Positions 61,408-64,000 of a stretch of DNA of 64,000 nt are shown one piece after another. The position numbers and the translations under genes are program-made. Position 1 is the first letter of the stretch. Each line of letters opens with the position of its first letter. The DNA is from Roseiarcus sp963813555. GTDB taxonomy: Bacteria; Pseudomonadota; Alphaproteobacteria; Rhizobiales; Beijerinckiaceae. Under the pieces are notes generated by a model. That model did not search any database. It was not told the DNA's origin and was given only the letters and a program-made list of their open reading frames with translations. The stretch spans positions 310,001 to 374,000 of the forward strand of contig CAWEZX010000018.1 in NCBI GenBank assembly GCA_963813555.1, given 5' to 3'.

Positions 61408-61857
61408 TCAGGCTCCCGCAGCTTGCTTGATGGCGGCGCGAATGCGCTGATAGGTCCCACAACGGCAGATGTTGCCGTACATCGTGCTGTCGATGTCGGA
61501 GTCGGTCGGATGAGGCGACTGTTTCAGAAGCGCGACGGCCTGCATGATCTGGCCAGCCTGACAATAGCCGCACTGGGGCACATTGAGCGCCCGCCAAGCG
61601 GTTTGAACGGGGTGATTGCCTTCGGGGTCGAGACCTTCGATGGTGGTTATCGACTTGCCATTCGCGTCGCTCATCGCCGTGACGCAAGATCGGGTGGCGT
61701 CGCCGTCGAGATGGATCGTGCAGGCGCCGCATGCAGCAACGCCGCAGCCGAATTTCGTGCCAGTCAGTCCAAGAACATCGCGGAGATACCAGAGCACAGG
61801 CATCGTCGGATCTCCGTCGAACGACTGCGCCTGACCGTTCACGCGCACAGTGATCAT
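61408..61857 (-). CDS. [2Fe-2S] small subunit of the molybdenum oxidoreductase (IorA-like)
   Basis: 149 residues. Plant-type ferredoxin cluster GTKFGCGVAACGACTIHLDGDATRSC and second cluster CGYCQAGQIMQAVALL ... GNICRCGTYQRIRAAI, both complete. ATG at 61857 after GGGAGGGAAGC. First gene of the two-gene operon. Confidence 0.92.
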   Translation of the reverse strand: MITVRVNGQAQSFDGDPTMPVLWYLRDVLGLTGTKFGCGVAACGACTIHLDGDATRSCVTAMSDANGKSITTIEGLDPEGNHPVQTAWRALNVPQCGYCQAGQIMQAVALLKQSPHPTDSDIDSTMYGNICRCGTYQRIRAAIKQAAGA

Positions 61858-61935
61858 GCTTCCCTCCCTATCGAAAGCCGTTGCCCTAAAGTCATGCCGG
61901 CGAGGTCAGAAGCGCATCGCGCTTCTCCCGCAATT

Positions 61936-62026
61936 GAATTGAAACAATTCCAGACATTAAAACAATTCTAAGTGACGATCGAAGGCGGAGCAATAATGAT
62001 TGCGATGTATACAATCCAATACATCG
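61936..62026. promoter_or_regulatory. Inverted repeats upstream of the molybdoenzyme operon
   Basis: GAATTG-AAA-CAATTC (61936-61950) is a perfect inverted repeat about 80 bases upstream of the small-subunit start. CGATGTAT (62003-62010) and ATACATCG (62019-62026) form a second one, with TGTATACA inside the left arm region. Such sites fit a dimeric repressor. The stretch 62030-62564 otherwise holds no recognised gene; a minus-strand frame at 62337-61957 has no ribosome binding site and I leave it out. Confidence 0.5.
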
Positions 62027-62564
62027 TTGTTGACAAGTGTTTTACTTGCAGTCACGACGCTCGAAATATTCATGTCGATATGACGCTGGAACGCGACAGA
62101 GCTTACCCTCAAGGAAATCGCCGGTCCGGGTTTTGGCGGGCGCCGTGTAACCCATTGAAAAGTCTCGATTCGGACGAGAGAATCCAAGGAAATCCAACCC
62201 TCATAAACGGGGGTCCTTCGCAGCGAAACGGCCAGCGGCCAAGAAAACCCAAATCGACCGGATGAGCCTCCGGTCCGCCGCCGGGGGGCAGCCGAACCGC
62301 CTTCTTCAAACATACAAAGCGCTCTAGTATTTGACATCCGCGTCTTGCGCGCCTAGTAAGCCCGCCTTCGTCAGGTTTTAGCCTCGTCGATCAAGCCGAC
62401 TGCCCCTTGAGGCCAGCGGTCCCCGTCCGGCAGCGCGTCGCGCCCCCGGGCGCGATTGGCGTTGGCTGGAACGTGAATGCCGTTGGGCGGATTGGGAAGG
62501 CGGCCGTCCCCGCCCTATCTATTCGCTCATCGCCATTCGCGGCCTGATCAAAGGAGCGTGATCC

Positions 62565-64000
62565 ATGTTCGAGAGCCTGTCCGAAAAGCTCTCCGGCATT
62601 CTGGACAAACTCACCGGCCGCGGCGCCCTCTCTGAAGAGGACGTCAACGCCGCAATGCGCGAGGTGCGTCGTGCGCTGCTCGAGGCGGACGTCGCGCTCG
62701 AGGTCGTGCGTTCGTTTGTCGACAGGACGCGCACCAAGGCGGTCGGCGCCGCTGTCGTCAAGTCGGTCAAGCCCGGCCAGATGGTGGTCAAGATCGTCCA
62801 CGATTCGCTGGTCGAGACGCTCGGCGGCGAATCGCAGGCGATCGATCTGAACGCGCCGGCTCCGGTGGCGATCATGCTGGTCGGCCTGCAGGGCGCGGGC
62901 AAGACGACGACCGCGGCCAAGATCGCCAAACGCTTGACCGAGCGGGACAAGCACAAGGTGCTGATGGCGTCGCTCGACGTGAAGCGTCCGGCGGCGCAGG
63001 AGCAGCTCGCAATCTTGGGCGAACAGGTCGGCGTCGCGACGCTGCCGATCGTTTTCGGCGAGGATCCGGTCGCCATCGCCAGACGCGCCGAATCGGCGGC
63101 GCGGCTGCAGGGCTACGATGTCGTGCTGCTCGACACCGCCGGGCGCACCCATATCGACGAGCCGCTGATGCAGGAGATGGCGGACATCCGCGACGCCGCG
63201 CGGCCGCACGAAATCCTGCTGGTGGCCGACGCGTTGACCGGCCAGGACGCCGTCAATCTGGCCAAGAACTTCAACGAGCAAGTGGGCTTAACCGGCATCG
63301 TGCTGACCCGCATGGACGGCGACGGACGCGGCGGCGCGGCGCTGTCGATGCGCTCGGTCACCGGCAAGCCGATCAAGCTGCTTGGCGTCGGCGAAAAGAT
63401 GGACGCGATCGAGGATTTCCATCCCGCGCGTCTCGCCGACCGCATCCTCGGCATGGGCGACATCGTCAGCCTGGTCGAGAAGGCGGCCCAAAACATCGAC
63501 GCGACGCAAGCGGCCAAGATGGCCGAGAAGATGCGCAAGGGCGTGTTCGATCTGAACGACCTCTCGGAGCAATTGGGACAGATCGAGAAGCTTGGCGGAA
63601 TGGGCGGCATCATGGGCATGCTGCCCGGCGTGGCCAAGATGAAGGACCAGCTCAATTCCGCCAATCTCGACGACAAGTTCGTCAAGCGTCAGCGCGCCAT
63701 CATCTCGTCGATGACGCCGCAAGAGCGCCGCAACCCCGACATTCTCAAAGCCTCACGCAAGAAGCGCATCGCGGCGGGCTCCGGCGTCACGGTCGAATAT
63801 GTCAACCGGCTGCTCAAGCAGCACCGCCAGATGGCTGACATGATGAAGGCGATGGGCGGCGGGGGCGCTAAGCGCGGCATGATGGGCAAGCTCGGCCAGA
63901 TGATGGGCCTCGGAGGAGGCATGCCGATGCCATCGCCCGAACAGATCGAAGCGATGCAGAAGCAGCTGGGCGGCGCCGGCCTCTCCGGAGCGCCCTCAGG
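62565..64000 (+). CDS. ffh: Signal recognition particle protein Ffh (runs off the window)
   Basis: 478 codons visible, start ATG 62565 after AAGGAGCG. N domain MFESLSEKLSGILDKLTGRGALSEEDVNAAMREVRRALLEADVALEVV. G domain with GLQGAGKTTTAAKIA (G1), DVKRPAAQEQL, DTAGRTHIDEPLMQEM (G3), TRMDGDGRGGAALS (G4) and LLGVGEKMDAIEDFHPARLADRILGMGD. The Met-rich M domain follows (GGMGGIMGMLPGVAKMKDQL; MTPQERRNPDILKASRKKRIAAGSG; HRQMADMMKAMGG). Binds 4.5S RNA and signal peptides for co-translational targeting. A housekeeping gene, so the segment is chromosomal. The stop is beyond 64000. Confidence 0.97.
   Translation, partial: MFESLSEKLSGILDKLTGRGALSEEDVNAAMREVRRALLEADVALEVVRSFVDRTRTKAVGAAVVKSVKPGQMVVKIVHDSLVETLGGESQAIDLNAPAPVAIMLVGLQGAGKTTTAAKIAKRLTERDKHKVLMASLDVKRPAAQEQLAILGEQVGVATLPIVFGEDPVAIARRAESAARLQGYDVVLLDTAGRTHIDEPLMQEMADIRDAARPHEILLVADALTGQDAVNLAKNFNEQVGLTGIVLTRMDGDGRGGAALSMRSVTGKPIKLLGVGEKMDAIEDFHPARLADRILGMGDIVSLVEKAAQNIDATQAAKMAEKMRKGVFDLNDLSEQLGQIEKLGGMGGIMGMLPGVAKMKDQLNSANLDDKFVKRQRAIISSMTPQERRNPDILKASRKKRIAAGSGVTVEYVNRLLKQHRQMADMMKAMGGGGAKRGMMGKLGQMMGLGGGMPMPSPEQIEAMQKQLGGAGLSGAPS

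Noticed and set aside
61957..62337. Minus-strand open frame of 126 codons upstream of the molybdoenzyme operon
   Set aside because: No ribosome binding site, no family features, and it covers the inverted repeats of a likely promoter region.

Overview
The window is a high-GC chromosomal segment of an alphaproteobacterium, most likely Hyphomicrobiales. This rests on gene content and is not a species call. Supporting features are the cyclase/AAA-ATPase/TPR remnants, a complete N-type ATPase operon, a stress/PHA block with FNR/FixK-like boxes, a PQQ alcohol dehydrogenase and an iorAB-type molybdoenzyme. ffh at the right edge and a tRNA-Leu show that this is the main replicon. Much of the window is an insertion-sequence graveyard (IS1634, IS91, IS630 twice, IS481, IS6 four times, IS3, IS256, IS21 and a group II intron remnant), and many genes between the elements are truncated, frameshifted or interrupted.

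Layout. 1-4582: decayed adenylate-cyclase-like ATPase/TPR genes split by an IS1634 element with 25-bp inverted repeats. 4890-7500: IS91-type integrase plus HUH transposase. 7792-7992: small gene with an exceptionally strong Shine-Dalgarno. 8218-19216: the best preserved metabolic island, with an amidinohydrolase, a dimethylglycine/sarcosine-dehydrogenase-like flavoprotein, a PuuB-like oxidase, an M20 amidohydrolase and a complete PotABCD-type ABC importer. It looks like uptake and breakdown of an N-methylated or guanidino/polyamine-like compound. 19870-27480: IS pile-up (IS481 inside IS630; IS6; IS630 inside a SpoIIAA-like gene; group II intron 3' remnant).

27750-48155: stress and low-oxygen block, with SpoIIAA-like genes (one interrupted, one with an amber codon), a universal stress protein, two Hsp20s, a GYD protein, a globin, an IS3 remnant, the N-ATPase operon (atpDCQRBEFAG), a degraded YhhJ-type ABC exporter, a phasin and a PHA synthase. 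Four FNR/FixK-like palindromes (TTGAY-N4-RTCAA) lie in its intergenic regions, suggesting shared low-oxygen control.

48156-55191: three near-identical IS6 copies, one split by IS256 with a clean 8-bp duplication, bracketing an istB remnant, tRNA-Leu(CAG), an orphan branched-chain 2-oxoacid dehydrogenase E1-alpha gene and an HlyD fragment. 55302-61857: periplasmic oxidation block with a quinoprotein alcohol dehydrogenase carrying a lanthanide-type Asp-x-Asp, a Rieske protein, two small exported proteins and a Tat-exported two-subunit molybdenum oxidoreductase. 62565-64000: ffh, running off the end.

All family assignments come from reading motifs in translations; no database search was possible.
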